Shown: piece after piece, positions 36,101 to 45,143 of the stretch | How positions within the stretch are numbered: position 1 is the stretch's first letter | Layout of the letters: the number at the start of each line of letters is the position of its first letter | Assembly (NCBI RefSeq): GCF_018860745.1 | Contig: NZ_JAHKPY010000002.1 | Location: forward strand, 496,001 to 560,000 | Reading direction: 5' to 3' | Source of the DNA: Zobellia uliginosa | GTDB taxonomy: Bacteria; Bacteroidota; Bacteroidia; Flavobacteriales; Flavobacteriaceae | DNA: 64,000 nt | Program-made: the position numbers and the translations under genes | The notes under the pieces: model-generated | Told to the model about the DNA's origin: nothing | The model's database searches: none | What the model saw: the letters and a program-made list of their open reading frames with translations, nothing else

Positions 36101-38925
36101 AACCTGTGTTACCAACCGTGACAATTACAGAATCACAAGCTGTAAGTTGCTTTGGAACTACAACGGGTGAATTAAGTATTGATGTAAGCGGCTTTACAGG
36201 AGAATATGAATATTGGGTATACGATTCTAGTGATCCAGGATTTACTGGAGGTGCTTTTGGTGCCACAGTGGCTGGAAACTCCAACGGAACTGTTGATATA
36301 GCTACAGACGGAAATCCTTTTATCATTACGGGATTAGAAGGTGGTAATCACCGTGTTGTAATTCGCGAAAGCAATAAAACGGTCACTGGATGTAATGTCT
36401 TTAGTAATGTCACCGTATTGAGCACGCCAAGTACCGCATTGGTTATTACTACTTTAGATGAAGTTGGTAGAGTTGGTTGTACTAATGATCTGGGCGAAAT
36501 AGTAGCCACAACAGAAGGTGGCTGGGATACAGCTCCTTATGAATATATGTTGGAATATGAAAGCACTGTAGGTAGTGGTTTTGCACCCCACTCGAATGCC
36601 TCATATGCAACTTTCGCAGCCAATGGTAGTAACAATACCTTTACCGGACTTGCTAGTGGAAATTACAGGGTTACCGTAAGAGATGTGGAAGGGTGTACCG
36701 ACACTGAGGAAATTGAATTAATAGCGGTGCCACAAATTGAGGTAGAAGCAATAATTACAAGAGAATTGGAATGCCCAACAGGTAATGATGCTATCATTTT
36801 AGCTGTAGACCCAACCGATAGTACAACACCAGGAGCTATTGGCGGTGTACCAGGTGCAGGGTACCAGTATCGATTATTACATTTAGGGAGTGATAATAAT
36901 ACTGATGTTGTGACCGAGACAGGTTATCAAACTGATCCGGAGTTTTCCGGTACATCAGGAGTTATTCCTGGCGGGTGGTACGCGGTTGAAGTAGCGTCTA
37001 CTTTAGGTTGTGGAGTTGTGTCTGCACCTATTCAAGTAATTCCGCCACCACCAATTAATCCGGCATTAATTCAAACATCGGTTCCGGCCTGTGGTAATGC
37101 GGCAACTATGATGATCCGTGTAAATAATCCACAAGGAGGAACATACGAGTACAGTGTGAACGGTTCTGGAGGACCTTGGACTCTTATTAGTGGAACAGAT
37201 TCAAATGGACTTCCCGTTGCAACTGGTATTCCAGGTACTATTGGTGACTCCTATCGTTATGAAGTACGTAAGGTAGGTAGCTTAAGCTCTTGTTTGGCCG
37301 TGAAGACCAATGGTATTACAATTACCGATGCAGAGCCGTTGAGTATAGATATAAACTCTCCTACTTTTGATGTTTCATGTGCTTATGAAGTAGATGGTAG
37401 AATAGAAGGTATTGCTAACGGAGGTACGGGTATTTATGAATTTAGAATTTATAGTTCTGATCCGGGTTCTGATGCTTTTGTCGCAGAAACCATGGCCACT
37501 TACCAAAACCGTACTATGCAGGATTTTGGAACATTTGAAAACTTGGACGCGGGCAGTTACTGGATTTCAGTCATTAGCCGTGCTAATTGTGGGGTTGTAC
37601 AAGGTCCGTTTGTTATTGACCCAGCCATACCGGTAGATATAGTAGGTGATAGTACGCCAACCACTTGTTTTGGAGAGAGTGATGGGACTATTACAATGGA
37701 GGTTACAAGTGCTACTGCAGGGTTGGTTCAATTTGCTATAGAGCCAAACTTAAGTGAGTTCTTTAGTGACCCTGATAACCCAACTGTATATACATTTACG
37801 GATTTACCGGCAAATACGTCTAGTAATCCTTCTTATACAGTATTAGCGCAAGATGCGGAAGGTTGTCCTCAGACTTTTGAAATAGTGGTAAGTGAACCTG
37901 ACGAAATAGACATTACAGATTTCAGTACAACGCCAGAAACATGTATCGGTTTTGAAGATGGTACGGCACAAATTACAGTAACCGGAGGTACGCCATTTGT
38001 AGATCCTACAACATTGGATGAGTATTATGAAACTCGTTTAGTTGGTCCTAATTCCGATGGAACCGAAGTGTTTTTAAGAAATGATAGTTTATCTTTTGAT
38101 AGTTTAATTGGAGGAGAAGGATATATAATTTTTGTACAAGATGCCAATGGATGTGGTACCAATGTGCCAATTACAATAGATATAGGAGTGGACCTAACAG
38201 CGGAACCTTTGGTTCAGTACGGTTGTGAAGGTATTTTCCCTAATAGCACGGCTTCCGTGCAGTTGCAAGAGGAGAGTTTAATTCCAGACCTGTTGTTCGC
38301 CTTAAACCCTATTGACCCATCTGATGCTATTACGGCTTTGGCAACGACTGAACGTTCTTGGGGTGATTTAGCTCCGGGCGACTATACAGCTTACATTTAC
38401 CATGAAAACGGTTGTACTAACTTTGTTGAGTTTACTATAGAAGCTTATGATCCGTTAACATTAGTGGCTGAGAAAACAGGTCCTAATGAGATTACTGCAA
38501 CTGCTGAAGGTGGTTTTGGTGGATATGAGTTCTTCTTTGATGGACAGTCTTATGGAAGCGAAGGGTTGTATACAACTACCGAAAGCGGTGAAGTTGAAAT
38601 TAGAGTGGTAGATCAAAATGGTTGTGTAGCAGTGGCCGTTATACCGTTTGAATTTACAGGTATGCTAGAAATTCCTAATTTCTTTACACCCAATGGTGAT
38701 AATGAGAATGATTTCTGGGCACCAGGTAACAGAGAGTTCTTCCCTAACATTGAGGTAATTATCTATGACCGTTACGGTAGGGTAGTTGCAGAGCTAGATG
38801 CAGTTAGTGAATGGGACGGTCTTTATGAAGGTAAGGAGCTTCCAACGGGTGACTACTGGTATGTTGTAAATCAAAATGATGATAGAGATATACGATATGT
38901 TGGACATTTTACCCTGTATCGTTAA
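30139..38925 (+). CDS. Giant SprB-like adhesin with type B T9SS sorting domain
   Basis: The 2,928-residue protein has an N-terminal signal peptide (ILYALLLMTFSVVCSSAIA) and many repeated domains of about 70-100 residues. Repeated features are a cysteine after the start of each unit, G(G/D)G(T/S) turns, Y.Y or YEY, GL.PG.Y and V.D..GC, resembling SprB repeats. The last ~85 residues form the type B T9SS domain: MLEIPNFFTPNGDNENDFW, VIIYDRYGRVV, WDGLYEGKELPTGDYWYVV. Such proteins are exported by the T9SS and, like SprB of F. johnsoniae, can act in gliding or attachment. Gliding is not shown here. No intermediate stop or frameshift was seen. A strong terminator follows. Confidence 0.9.
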   Translation: MLPKKTQRILYALLLMTFSVVCSSAIAGKKAFDLYDDVASAVKEAVSVKSETVTKSKTLLNTTSNRSTAKEAAAPPMFATIIQNADEEVGCTADGSTVARFNLCGDSDDEIISLSGSYSNVSWQVLGGSCTPDINQDCPNTTISCYTEVATTPTFQLDASSISATTGAEYRVVADGQQYFFKVKKSTISYGVSSKDFVCNNPGRIEITGLPNSYQFNLNEGGTVVRPYQSSSIFSNLDPGTYTVKARLNISGEVCEYLIGPIEIEPVDIEIDVTFTNPTCSGETGTIDVSVNPEVPGPYVYTLLDDSGAEIEFTSTISSNTYSFGAVSEGTYAVKVETNDCKEDIPNGIAAPIQYTDTNGDPITVGTGLSPITVITDTNGMSFGCSDITSIDIDVTPSGGSGTYSYTVVGGGSGTSGGNFTGTSSYTVNNPGTYTFYITDSSGCTAEKSEYVAQLDPPDVTADDIVGTCTNGGGKVEFTVTDPKGFNLAYRVTNNAGDPFTSSSTIPVADGTYNIVEVQYSQGAFSCVLSLPAETVTSAGGLTGSAAMTQDYTCVNGGGIIDFAVASGGSGSGYEYSLDNVTYQPGTSFTGLLPGNYTPYIKDDAGCFQALTPIDISQPTPPDSITFAQDNLDCASGTSRVTVNVLPATYTVTQYEIISSNPTTTLPPAQGSNVFPGLDLDTSYQFEITDASGCTYTGNFTTGGFSSIRAQVKSGGDRRVCPSGTDGTGAFLIDGFATDYNYAVVQLPATPVVSGTSSDFEIPITGLGAGTYEITVTDNDTNCTSTASFDVEEAATPLSITPTVTDMSCQNNNIGRVRGDATGGFGGYRYELQWPGGTVQGPKTGRTFGNLTEEGTYTITVIDSEGCTASNTFILTSLDAPTITEGAIDYCYSATNDGEITVTSTAGTAALATHEYRINGGTLVPGVAGSHTFTGLVPGNYTIEVVDANGCTASTSVIRIPPQVQVSLDLNREIDCGGDGEMQITVSGGDISDLTSTSYTIFRNGVAVAAHTGNQLPSNTFTYTMDFTQFGDYTVEISDNNSCSNISEPLTFAEPTNIAATHRVVGPSCGDANSGFVEITPTVSSGVPPFEVVFAPVGELQSNPLDPNSPTGDAINYAYLDQTVYSGLAAGDYEYVVKDVRNCVTAVTVISVVTDPVASVDASITPIDATCTTGALSGGVTINPMISPGVPNYTITIEDNFGNAFITRNNVAPGDLPLDIEDASLVPGNYQVIVIDSRGCIDQETLVIASTNLDIIPNYPTPPAVCTPGGTTVCVDIVNGTGPYEIRLVADPATLWESPNGAPALPNQHCFTNLMWGTSYTVEVRDTATSCIYEEVITLPDGPGMNVDILVDGATCRNGNVGVNYDITTGTAPFDVVITNLDTGSIIYNVTGSSLVTLASDLSVPAGRYGVSVEDASGCSDGDEDEAILALPRVDVIDNQNANCNALGQITVRANGGTAPYEFAFVEQGTLAPGVAPAASEFDSSPTKELAGSLTGITYDIWVLDAGGCPASTSAAIIQMNPDLPLLDPVVDNQCDVTATAATGFDITLSLPGDFDTPTFTLNGVSQTVANSGDSAINTTATFTVNSVGSYAYNIIDANGCEVDGVAEVYQVLTASGDFSTEPNCEEEDGTITITADGGSGNFDYTLTGTDFDGNPVSMTISDDGDDAVFNAVVDFTNVPPGNYSVEIEDQIVNDGAGQCSTTVDNIIRSAPTSPEIDETGATDVSCNGLNDGSISASLIAGTDVDGIKEYNLYDTNLASMPLGYDTSSRDEFNNSGSFIDLTPGTYVLEVVTDRNCFDRAEVVINEPPAFSITATAGTLQCEVGANRFSTTILTATVDGVEVGNGADYGFKINATDSYQTTSSNTMDFVIVDTGVQQTFNVYAIDSNGCEYISADVVIDPPNNVTATITQVSPMDCENPERVRVTVAGSTNFIIEDQGFSVAPVANQTQPSGSFVEFDLPMVAGEYNLQVNDIGGCTYPIAAYVVDEPVLPTVTITESQAVSCFGTTTGELSIDVSGFTGEYEYWVYDSSDPGFTGGAFGATVAGNSNGTVDIATDGNPFIITGLEGGNHRVVIRESNKTVTGCNVFSNVTVLSTPSTALVITTLDEVGRVGCTNDLGEIVATTEGGWDTAPYEYMLEYESTVGSGFAPHSNASYATFAANGSNNTFTGLASGNYRVTVRDVEGCTDTEEIELIAVPQIEVEAIITRELECPTGNDAIILAVDPTDSTTPGAIGGVPGAGYQYRLLHLGSDNNTDVVTETGYQTDPEFSGTSGVIPGGWYAVEVASTLGCGVVSAPIQVIPPPPINPALIQTSVPACGNAATMMIRVNNPQGGTYEYSVNGSGGPWTLISGTDSNGLPVATGIPGTIGDSYRYEVRKVGSLSSCLAVKTNGITITDAEPLSIDINSPTFDVSCAYEVDGRIEGIANGGTGIYEFRIYSSDPGSDAFVAETMATYQNRTMQDFGTFENLDAGSYWISVISRANCGVVQGPFVIDPAIPVDIVGDSTPTTCFGESDGTITMEVTSATAGLVQFAIEPNLSEFFSDPDNPTVYTFTDLPANTSSNPSYTVLAQDAEGCPQTFEIVVSEPDEIDITDFSTTPETCIGFEDGTAQITVTGGTPFVDPTTLDEYYETRLVGPNSDGTEVFLRNDSLSFDSLIGGEGYIIFVQDANGCGTNVPITIDIGVDLTAEPLVQYGCEGIFPNSTASVQLQEESLIPDLLFALNPIDPSDAITALATTERSWGDLAPGDYTAYIYHENGCTNFVEFTIEAYDPLTLVAEKTGPNEITATAEGGFGGYEFFFDGQSYGSEGLYTTTESGEVEIRVVDQNGCVAVAVIPFEFTGMLEIPNFFTPNGDNENDFWAPGNREFFPNIEVIIYDRYGRVVAELDAVSEWDGLYEGKELPTGDYWYVVNQNDDRDIRYVGHFTLYR

Positions 38926-38946
38926 AAGTTGATTGAATAATAAAAA

Positions 38947-38986
38947 AAAGAAACGGATGCCTATTTTGGCATCCGTTTCTTTTTTG
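38947..38986 (+). terminator. Terminator after the adhesin gene
   Basis: AAGAAACGGATGCC (38948-38961) pairs with GGCATCCGTTTCTT (38968-38981), a perfect 14-base stem with a 6-base loop, followed by T's. Confidence 0.92.
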
Positions 38987-39054
38987 CGCTGTTTTATAAA
39001 TTGTATTTTAACCGATGAATTCCGTTATATCTATTTACGGAGAAGAATACATAA

Positions 39055-39771
39055 ATGCTTCAGAAATTATATCTCATTTTGCTTTGTTTCGTACTGCAAA
39101 GTTGTGCCGCCCAATCTAAATACAAGCTAATAGATGCCGAACAAGAAACGGTAATCAAAGAGAACTATAGCTATTACCTCTACTATCCTGAAGGCTACGA
39201 AGAAAATACGGAAGAAAAATATCCCCTTTTATTATTTCTTCACGGAGGAGGGGAATCCGGTGATAGTTTGGTGTATGTAAAAAGAAATGGTCCACCAAAA
39301 TTAATTCAAAGAGGAAAGAAATTTCCTTTTTTGATATTGGCACCTCAAAATCCGCAAAAAAAAATGTGGTGGAATACACGCTCTGTAATGCAGTTACTGG
39401 ACACTATTGTAGAAAATAACCGAGTTGATAAAAACAGAATTTATCTAACCGGACTAAGTAGAGGAGGAGGAGCTGCTTGGGAAATGGCCGTACAATACCC
39501 TGAAAAGTTTGCTGCAATGGCCGTGGTTTGTGGTATGACGCCTCTTCCATATGCTTCTTGGATAGACAAAAAAATGCCTATTTGGGTCTTTCATGGGGAA
39601 GAAGATGAGTCTATTCCAATATCAGAATCGGAAACCATGGTTGCTAAACTAAAAAGCATGAACTATGATGTCCGTTTTACAAGATACCCAGGTGTTGGTC
39701 ACGATTCGTGGATACAAGCTTATGATAACGAGGAGTTGTATGAATGGTTTATGAAGCAGGAGCGGCAGTAG
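39055..39771 (+). CDS. Alpha/beta hydrolase lipoprotein (esterase-like)
   Basis: The 238-residue protein has a lipobox LQSC (Cys17). The alpha/beta-hydrolase core shows LLLFLHGGGESGD, IYLTGLSRGGGAAWE with nucleophile Ser135, WVFHGEEDESIP with probable acid Asp184, and VGHDSW with His216. Length and motifs fit phospholipase/carboxylesterase-like or prolyl-oligopeptidase-like enzymes found as carbohydrate esterases in polysaccharide loci. Substrate is unknown. It precedes the sulfatase gene by 81 bases on the same strand, which suggests action on the same polysaccharide. Confidence 0.85.
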   Translation: MLQKLYLILLCFVLQSCAAQSKYKLIDAEQETVIKENYSYYLYYPEGYEENTEEKYPLLLFLHGGGESGDSLVYVKRNGPPKLIQRGKKFPFLILAPQNPQKKMWWNTRSVMQLLDTIVENNRVDKNRIYLTGLSRGGGAAWEMAVQYPEKFAAMAVVCGMTPLPYASWIDKKMPIWVFHGEEDESIPISESETMVAKLKSMNYDVRFTRYPGVGHDSWIQAYDNEELYEWFMKQERQ

Positions 39772-39852
39772 AGAGTCATTTCTAATGTGGTGATTAAATC
39801 AGTATTTTCAATTAAAAGTAATTATACTTGTACTATATATAATTTAGATAAA

Positions 39853-41343
39853 ATGAATAGAATGAGACTATTTTACGGGTTTTTTTTTTTAACGGTATTC
39901 AATGTTTCCTGTTTATTGGCAAATACGGAACCCGAAAAAAAGACAAAGAAAAAACCGCGTAATGTAGTATTCATCTTAACTGATGACCATAGATATGATT
40001 ATATGGGGTTCACAGGCAAAGTTCCTTGGCTGGAGACTCCCAATATGGATAAATTAGCACAAGATGGCGCCTATTTATCAAATACTTTTGTAACCACTTC
40101 ATTGTGCTCCCCAAGTCGGGCATCTATATTAACCGGACAATTTTCTCATTCACATACCATCGTAGATAATCAGGCGCCTGATCCAGGTAACTTAATGTAT
40201 TTTCCTCAGTACTTGGAGAAAGAGGGCTATCAAACTAGTTTTTTTGGAAAATGGCATATGGGGGACCATGGTGACGACCCCCAACCCGGCTTCACACATT
40301 GGGAAAGTTTCCCAGGACAAGGAGTGTATTATAATCCAACATTGAACATTAATGGAAAGCGAACAGCTTATAAAGATTCAACTTATATCACAGATTTACT
40401 AACCGAGCATGCAATAGATTGGTTAGATAACAGAGATAAGAAAAAACCATTTTTCTTGTATTTATCACATAAGGCAGTACATGCTGGCTTTCAACCTGCT
40501 CGTAGACATAAAGGGCGTTACAAAGGAAACAAAATAGCGCTTCCGACAACGTACGAGCAGACCAAAACGGGAGCGTATAAAGATTTAAAATGGCCGGAAT
40601 GGGTAGCAAATCAAAGAGTGAGTTGGCATGGTGTGGATTATATGTATCACGAGAATCGTGATATACACGAAATGGTAGTTGATTATTGTGAAACGTTATT
40701 AGGTGTAGATGAAAGTGTGGGTTCTGTTATGCAATATTTAAAAAATGAAGGACTTGATGAGTCAACTTTGGTAATATACATGGGCGATAATGGATTTAGT
40801 TGGGGAGAACACGGTCTCATTGATAAACGACATTTTTATGAGGAATCTGTAAAAGTACCTTTGTTGGTAAGGTGTCCCGAATTGTTTGAAGGAGGGTTGA
40901 AACCTAAAGCAATGGTTCAGAATATAGATATAGGACCAACAATTTTGGCAGAAGCAGGAGTAGAGAAACCAAAAAATATGCCAGGTGTTTCCTTTATACC
41001 AGCGCTTACAGGAGAACCTGGAGCTAAAGTGCGTGAAGAGGTTTTTTACGAATATTTTTGGGAGTATGATTTTCCCATGACACCTACAGTATTTGGTATG
41101 CGTACAGAGAAATATAAGTACATGAAATACCAAGGAATTTGGGACAGGAATGAACTTTATGACCTTGAAAACGATCCAGAGGAAATGTATAATCTAATTG
41201 CAGAACCTGATAAACAAGAGATTGTTAAATCTATGTCTACGGATATTTATAACTGGTTAGAACAAACGAATGGTATGCAAATACCTTTAAAACAAACGAT
41301 AAAGTATCGTTTTGGAGATTATAAGCATGAGGGGGAGTATTGA
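39853..41343 (+). CDS. Sulfatase, S1 family
   Basis: The frame is open from 39787, but ATG 39853 gives a good signal peptide (LFYGFFFLTVFNVSC, possible lipobox at Cys20) and 496 residues. The formylglycine signature is CSPSRASILTG with Cys85, the residue converted to formylglycine by a sulfatase-maturating enzyme. Metal ligands are likely in ILTDDHRYD and MGDNGFSWGEHG. It should remove sulfate from a carbohydrate such as an algal polysaccharide; the subfamily cannot be given by eye. It is convergent with the UnbV lipoprotein and lies within a SusCD region. Confidence 0.92.
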   Translation: MNRMRLFYGFFFLTVFNVSCLLANTEPEKKTKKKPRNVVFILTDDHRYDYMGFTGKVPWLETPNMDKLAQDGAYLSNTFVTTSLCSPSRASILTGQFSHSHTIVDNQAPDPGNLMYFPQYLEKEGYQTSFFGKWHMGDHGDDPQPGFTHWESFPGQGVYYNPTLNINGKRTAYKDSTYITDLLTEHAIDWLDNRDKKKPFFLYLSHKAVHAGFQPARRHKGRYKGNKIALPTTYEQTKTGAYKDLKWPEWVANQRVSWHGVDYMYHENRDIHEMVVDYCETLLGVDESVGSVMQYLKNEGLDESTLVIYMGDNGFSWGEHGLIDKRHFYEESVKVPLLVRCPELFEGGLKPKAMVQNIDIGPTILAEAGVEKPKNMPGVSFIPALTGEPGAKVREEVFYEYFWEYDFPMTPTVFGMRTEKYKYMKYQGIWDRNELYDLENDPEEMYNLIAEPDKQEIVKSMSTDIYNWLEQTNGMQIPLKQTIKYRFGDYKHEGEY

Positions 41344-41451
41344 TTTATAGATACATCTAACCCTAATTTAATTTTTAAGCTTGATAAGTTATTCTTAGTT
41401 TAGGAAAAAAACACTTGACATATTACTTTTAACAAATTTGCTAAAATAATT

Positions 41452-44400
41452 TTAGGGTTGAATTTGTCGAGTTAGGTTTCCATTGTTGTCATAGAAACGA
41501 ATTTCTATAAAGTCTTCTTTAACTTCTATGAACCGTCCTGATTGTGATTGAAATGTACTGCCCCAGTAAAACTCATGCATTTGTTTGGTACTATCGTGCA
41601 ATACTACTTGCGCCTTTACCTCTTTTGGTTGTAAAGCAAGTACTTTCAATCGGGTTAACTTAGGCGTATTAAACACTTTTAAAGAATCATTGTTTTGAGA
41701 TGCCGCAATCAATGTTTTTGAATCACCCACTCTAAAATTAACAATTGCTTTGGCATCTCCAGGAACAAAGAAACCACTCTTATCCAATGAAACTGGTATA
41801 AAATTACCATTCCCCTCATTTTTTAGAGCAAGCCCAGTAATGGCATCTGCAGACCCTTGCTGTACTTCCATACCAAAGTCATTACCTACTAAAAGAATAT
41901 CCTTCAGGCCGTCAGCGTTAAAGTCTAGAGGTTGAATCCCGTAGACAGCAGCAAACTGTGCCTGAACTGGCAGTTCGTGCATTCTAAATTTTTCATTTCC
42001 TAAATTCTCTATCCATGAACTTTTCATATAGGTAAGAGAGTCAACGGTGGCATCATCTAAAAGACCATCAGAAAACATTTCAGGTAGTGTGGATTCGCCA
42101 AACTCACCGTATGAATTAAACATTTTTCTAATACCTACGTACTGCTTTGTTACATCTTGCCAAGGATGGTATAAATATTCCTTTTTAATACCGATGCTAT
42201 CCCTTAAGTAAAAGGAGATAAGTGGATCTATGGAGCCATTATGGTCAAGGTCTTTAGAGTATATATGTACAGGTTCTTCCTTTGAGCCTTTAAAGTTAAT
42301 ATTCTCACCAACATTTCCTGCAATATAATCTATGTCTCCGTCGTTGTCTAGGTCAGCAGCGGCTAAGCTGTTCCACCAGCCAGAATAATTAGATGTACCT
42401 GTATTATCGGTAATTTCAATTAATTTTCCATTTTCATTTCGGAAGAAACGTAACGGAGCCCATTCTCCGGCCAAAATTAGGTCAGGCCAAAAATCTCCGT
42501 TAAAATCTGTCCATAGCGCATCACTTATCAACCCAGGATATTCAAGGTTTGTGGCTACTTCTGTAGTTACATCGGTAAATCTAACTTGTTCATTAGTACT
42601 GTCATTTCTTAAGATGTATGAACGATCTGGTCTGGGGTAGGAAAAAGGGAGAACTCTGCTTCCAACAAAAAGGTCTAGGTCTCCATCGCGGTCAAAATCG
42701 GCAGCTTTAACTGTAGAGGAATTAGTTTTCATGTCCGGAAGACCTTCCTCAGATTGAGTAAAGCTTCCTTTTCCATCATTAATCATTAGAATATCTTGGT
42801 AATAGCCGTGACCACTGGGGTACTGGGCACAACCACGAGCAATGAATAAATCTAAATCTCCATCATTGTCCGCATCAAAAAGCAACGTTCCAGCATCTTC
42901 TTCTTCAAGCTTGTCCGATGTTTTATATCCTACTTCGATTTGATTAAAAGTCTGATCTAAATTTTGAATAAACCATTTTTCTCTAAAATTTCTACTTGAA
43001 GCAACAAACATATCGTCTAAGCCATCGCCATTTATGTCTCCCACGGAAAGAGAAGGGCCATATTGAGAAAATTTATGTGGTAGGGTACTTTGAAAGTTGA
43101 AATCAATGAAGTCATGATCTTGTGAAAGATGCTCTAAATTATAATTTTTAGAAACATTTTCAAAAGTAGTTTTATGCTCAATCTTTTTATTCTTGAGACT
43201 AGTTATTTCTTTTGGGTTGTATGCAATGTTTAGGACAGAATCTAATACAGTAGTTTTAACTACTTGGTATTTTCCATTTGGCCAACTGATTAAAAGACTA
43301 TCAATTTTTTGTCTGTCTCCTATTCCGAAATGAAAAGTAAGCTCGGGTTGAGAAAGGTATCCACGCCCAGATAAAAGGGATTTCCTTTGATGTAATGAAT
43401 CTGCAAAAATTTCAACATATGCACCTATTGCACTAATGTTTTCTTTTTGACCAGTTAATTTTACTCTTAGGTAGTGCTGAGATTCCTTAAATTCGTTGGA
43501 TTTATTTTCGAGTAGCAGAACGTTGTCATTTATGTTGCTTACGACTAAATCTAAATCTCCGTCATGATCTAGGTCTGCGTAAGCTGCCCCAGTGGAGTAG
43601 GTGGGCATGTTCAATCCCCAATTCTTAGTGCTATCCTTGAAGTTTAAATTTCCATGATTACTGAACATAAAGTTCGGAATCTTTATTTCTGGTATGGCTG
43701 CCAGTAATTTTTCTTTACTTAATAACCTACTTGAACTAGCTCTGAAATCCCCAAAATCTCGATCTGTGACATCTTTAGGGAATCCATTAGTAATAAAAAG
43801 GTCTTGGAACCCGTCATTATTATAATCTGCAAAGAGAGGAGCCCAACTCCAGTCAGTTTCTTTTGTTTCTGTAAGCATGGCTATTTCACCATAAACAGGA
43901 AGATTAGTTTCTGGATTAGTTCCTAGTTTAGTTTGAAGCGTATTACGTGCATATTGCTTTTCGTAATCGTATTTTTTTATGAAAATCTCTTTTTGATAAT
44001 TGCTTGGGCCTTGAAATAGTTTTTTTCTTTTGTTGTAATAGGGTTGCATTTCAGTAGTGAAAAACTCAAGATTTCCATTATTGTTAATATCCGCAGCATC
44101 GCTTCCCATTGAAGAAAAACTAAAATGTTTAAATATGTCTCTAGCCTTATTAGTAAATGTACCGTCTTGATTGTTTATGTAAATTAGGTCACTACTTAAA
44201 AAGTCATTCGCAACGTATATGTCAGGCCAACCATCATCATTAAAGTCATTAATTAATGTGCTGTGGCTGTATCCGTGAAATACGATTCCTGCATCCTTGG
44301 AAACGTTAATGAATCGCTGTTTGTTTAAAGTAGAGTCCCATATATTTTCATAAAGACGATCCTTGCTCATAGATGAACCATCATCTTCTATGGGTCTAAA

Positions 44401-45039
44401 ATCACTTGGGTCAATACCTTCAATCTGGTTCACTCCAATAAATAAATCAAGGTCGCCATCATTATCGTAATCAAAAAATTGTGCATGAGATGAGTAGGTG
44501 TCGTCGGCAACACCGTACTCCTCGGCCATTTCTTTAAATTCAGGAATACCTTGTGTATTGTTCCCCTGATTAATGTATAGCAGGTTTTTTCTTTGAATAT
44601 CAGTTTTTCTGAAAGTATTGCAGACGTATATGTCCAACTTGCCATCTGTGTTAATATCTATAATTGATACACCCGAAGACCATTGTAGCGAATCTGTTTT
44701 TCTTATAAGGGCAGCTTCTGTAACATCTTTAAATTTAAGCTCTTTGAGATTAAGGAAAAGTTTGTTCTCAACTTGGTTGCCAGCAAAGAATATATCGTCA
44801 AAACCATCACCATTTAAGTCACCTAAAGCAACGCCCGCACCGTTGTAAACAAACTCGTTGTCCATGATGTTTATAGAATCATTTTCAATTAGTTTATTAT
44901 TGAAAATAAGTTTAGAATCGTTTTGGTCTACACTTATAAACCTTGTAGCTGAAGCTTTTTTATTACAACTTGTAAAAAGTAGAAATACAGTAGAAAATAT
45001 AGAAAATAGTATTGTTGGGAACGAGTTTTTTAATTTCAT
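41452..45039 (-). CDS. FG-GAP/VCBS and ASPIC/UnbV repeat lipoprotein
   Basis: ATG 45039 gives 1,195 residues with a lipoprotein signal (LFSIFSTVFLLFTSC); an upstream in-frame ATG at 45075 would put a Cys-containing tail before it. At least 14 short calcium-loop motifs of the DxNxDGxxDxx type are visible (DLNGDGFDDIF, DINTDGKLDIY, DYDNDGDLDLF and similar), grouped in two halves. Between them is an ASPIC/UnbV-like segment with LLSGRGYLSQPELTFHFGIG and SWPNGKYQVV. The form is a multi-bladed propeller on the cell surface. Homologues adjoin SusCD pairs in marine Flavobacteriia, and a role in glycan binding is inference. Its gene lies downstream of susD after a terminator. Confidence 0.88.
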   Translation of the reverse strand: MKLKNSFPTILFSIFSTVFLLFTSCNKKASATRFISVDQNDSKLIFNNKLIENDSINIMDNEFVYNGAGVALGDLNGDGFDDIFFAGNQVENKLFLNLKELKFKDVTEAALIRKTDSLQWSSGVSIIDINTDGKLDIYVCNTFRKTDIQRKNLLYINQGNNTQGIPEFKEMAEEYGVADDTYSSHAQFFDYDNDGDLDLFIGVNQIEGIDPSDFRPIEDDGSSMSKDRLYENIWDSTLNKQRFINVSKDAGIVFHGYSHSTLINDFNDDGWPDIYVANDFLSSDLIYINNQDGTFTNKARDIFKHFSFSSMGSDAADINNNGNLEFFTTEMQPYYNKRKKLFQGPSNYQKEIFIKKYDYEKQYARNTLQTKLGTNPETNLPVYGEIAMLTETKETDWSWAPLFADYNNDGFQDLFITNGFPKDVTDRDFGDFRASSSRLLSKEKLLAAIPEIKIPNFMFSNHGNLNFKDSTKNWGLNMPTYSTGAAYADLDHDGDLDLVVSNINDNVLLLENKSNEFKESQHYLRVKLTGQKENISAIGAYVEIFADSLHQRKSLLSGRGYLSQPELTFHFGIGDRQKIDSLLISWPNGKYQVVKTTVLDSVLNIAYNPKEITSLKNKKIEHKTTFENVSKNYNLEHLSQDHDFIDFNFQSTLPHKFSQYGPSLSVGDINGDGLDDMFVASSRNFREKWFIQNLDQTFNQIEVGYKTSDKLEEEDAGTLLFDADNDGDLDLFIARGCAQYPSGHGYYQDILMINDGKGSFTQSEEGLPDMKTNSSTVKAADFDRDGDLDLFVGSRVLPFSYPRPDRSYILRNDSTNEQVRFTDVTTEVATNLEYPGLISDALWTDFNGDFWPDLILAGEWAPLRFFRNENGKLIEITDNTGTSNYSGWWNSLAAADLDNDGDIDYIAGNVGENINFKGSKEEPVHIYSKDLDHNGSIDPLISFYLRDSIGIKKEYLYHPWQDVTKQYVGIRKMFNSYGEFGESTLPEMFSDGLLDDATVDSLTYMKSSWIENLGNEKFRMHELPVQAQFAAVYGIQPLDFNADGLKDILLVGNDFGMEVQQGSADAITGLALKNEGNGNFIPVSLDKSGFFVPGDAKAIVNFRVGDSKTLIAASQNNDSLKVFNTPKLTRLKVLALQPKEVKAQVVLHDSTKQMHEFYWGSTFQSQSGRFIEVKEDFIEIRFYDNNGNLTRQIQP

Positions 45040-45093
45040 TTGACACTTGGAATATGGTAGTCTACAAATATGCAAGAAGGTTTGAATATAAAC

Positions 45094-45125
45094 AAAAAAA
45101 GCTGCTCGTTAGAGCAGCTTTTTTA
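45094..45125. terminator. Terminator after SusD gene
   Basis: AAAAAAGCTGCTC (45095-45107) pairs with GAGCAGCTTTTTT (45112-45124), a perfect 13-base stem with a GTTA loop. It separates the SusCD pair from the UnbV lipoprotein gene. Confidence 0.9.
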
Positions 45126-45143
45126 AGTAATTAAACTAATGTA

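Noticed and set aside
41359-41459. AACCCTAA / TTAGGGTT inverted repeat between sulfatase and UnbV genes
   Set aside because: The 8-base arms are 85 bases apart and one lies in the UnbV stop region; too weak as a terminator.
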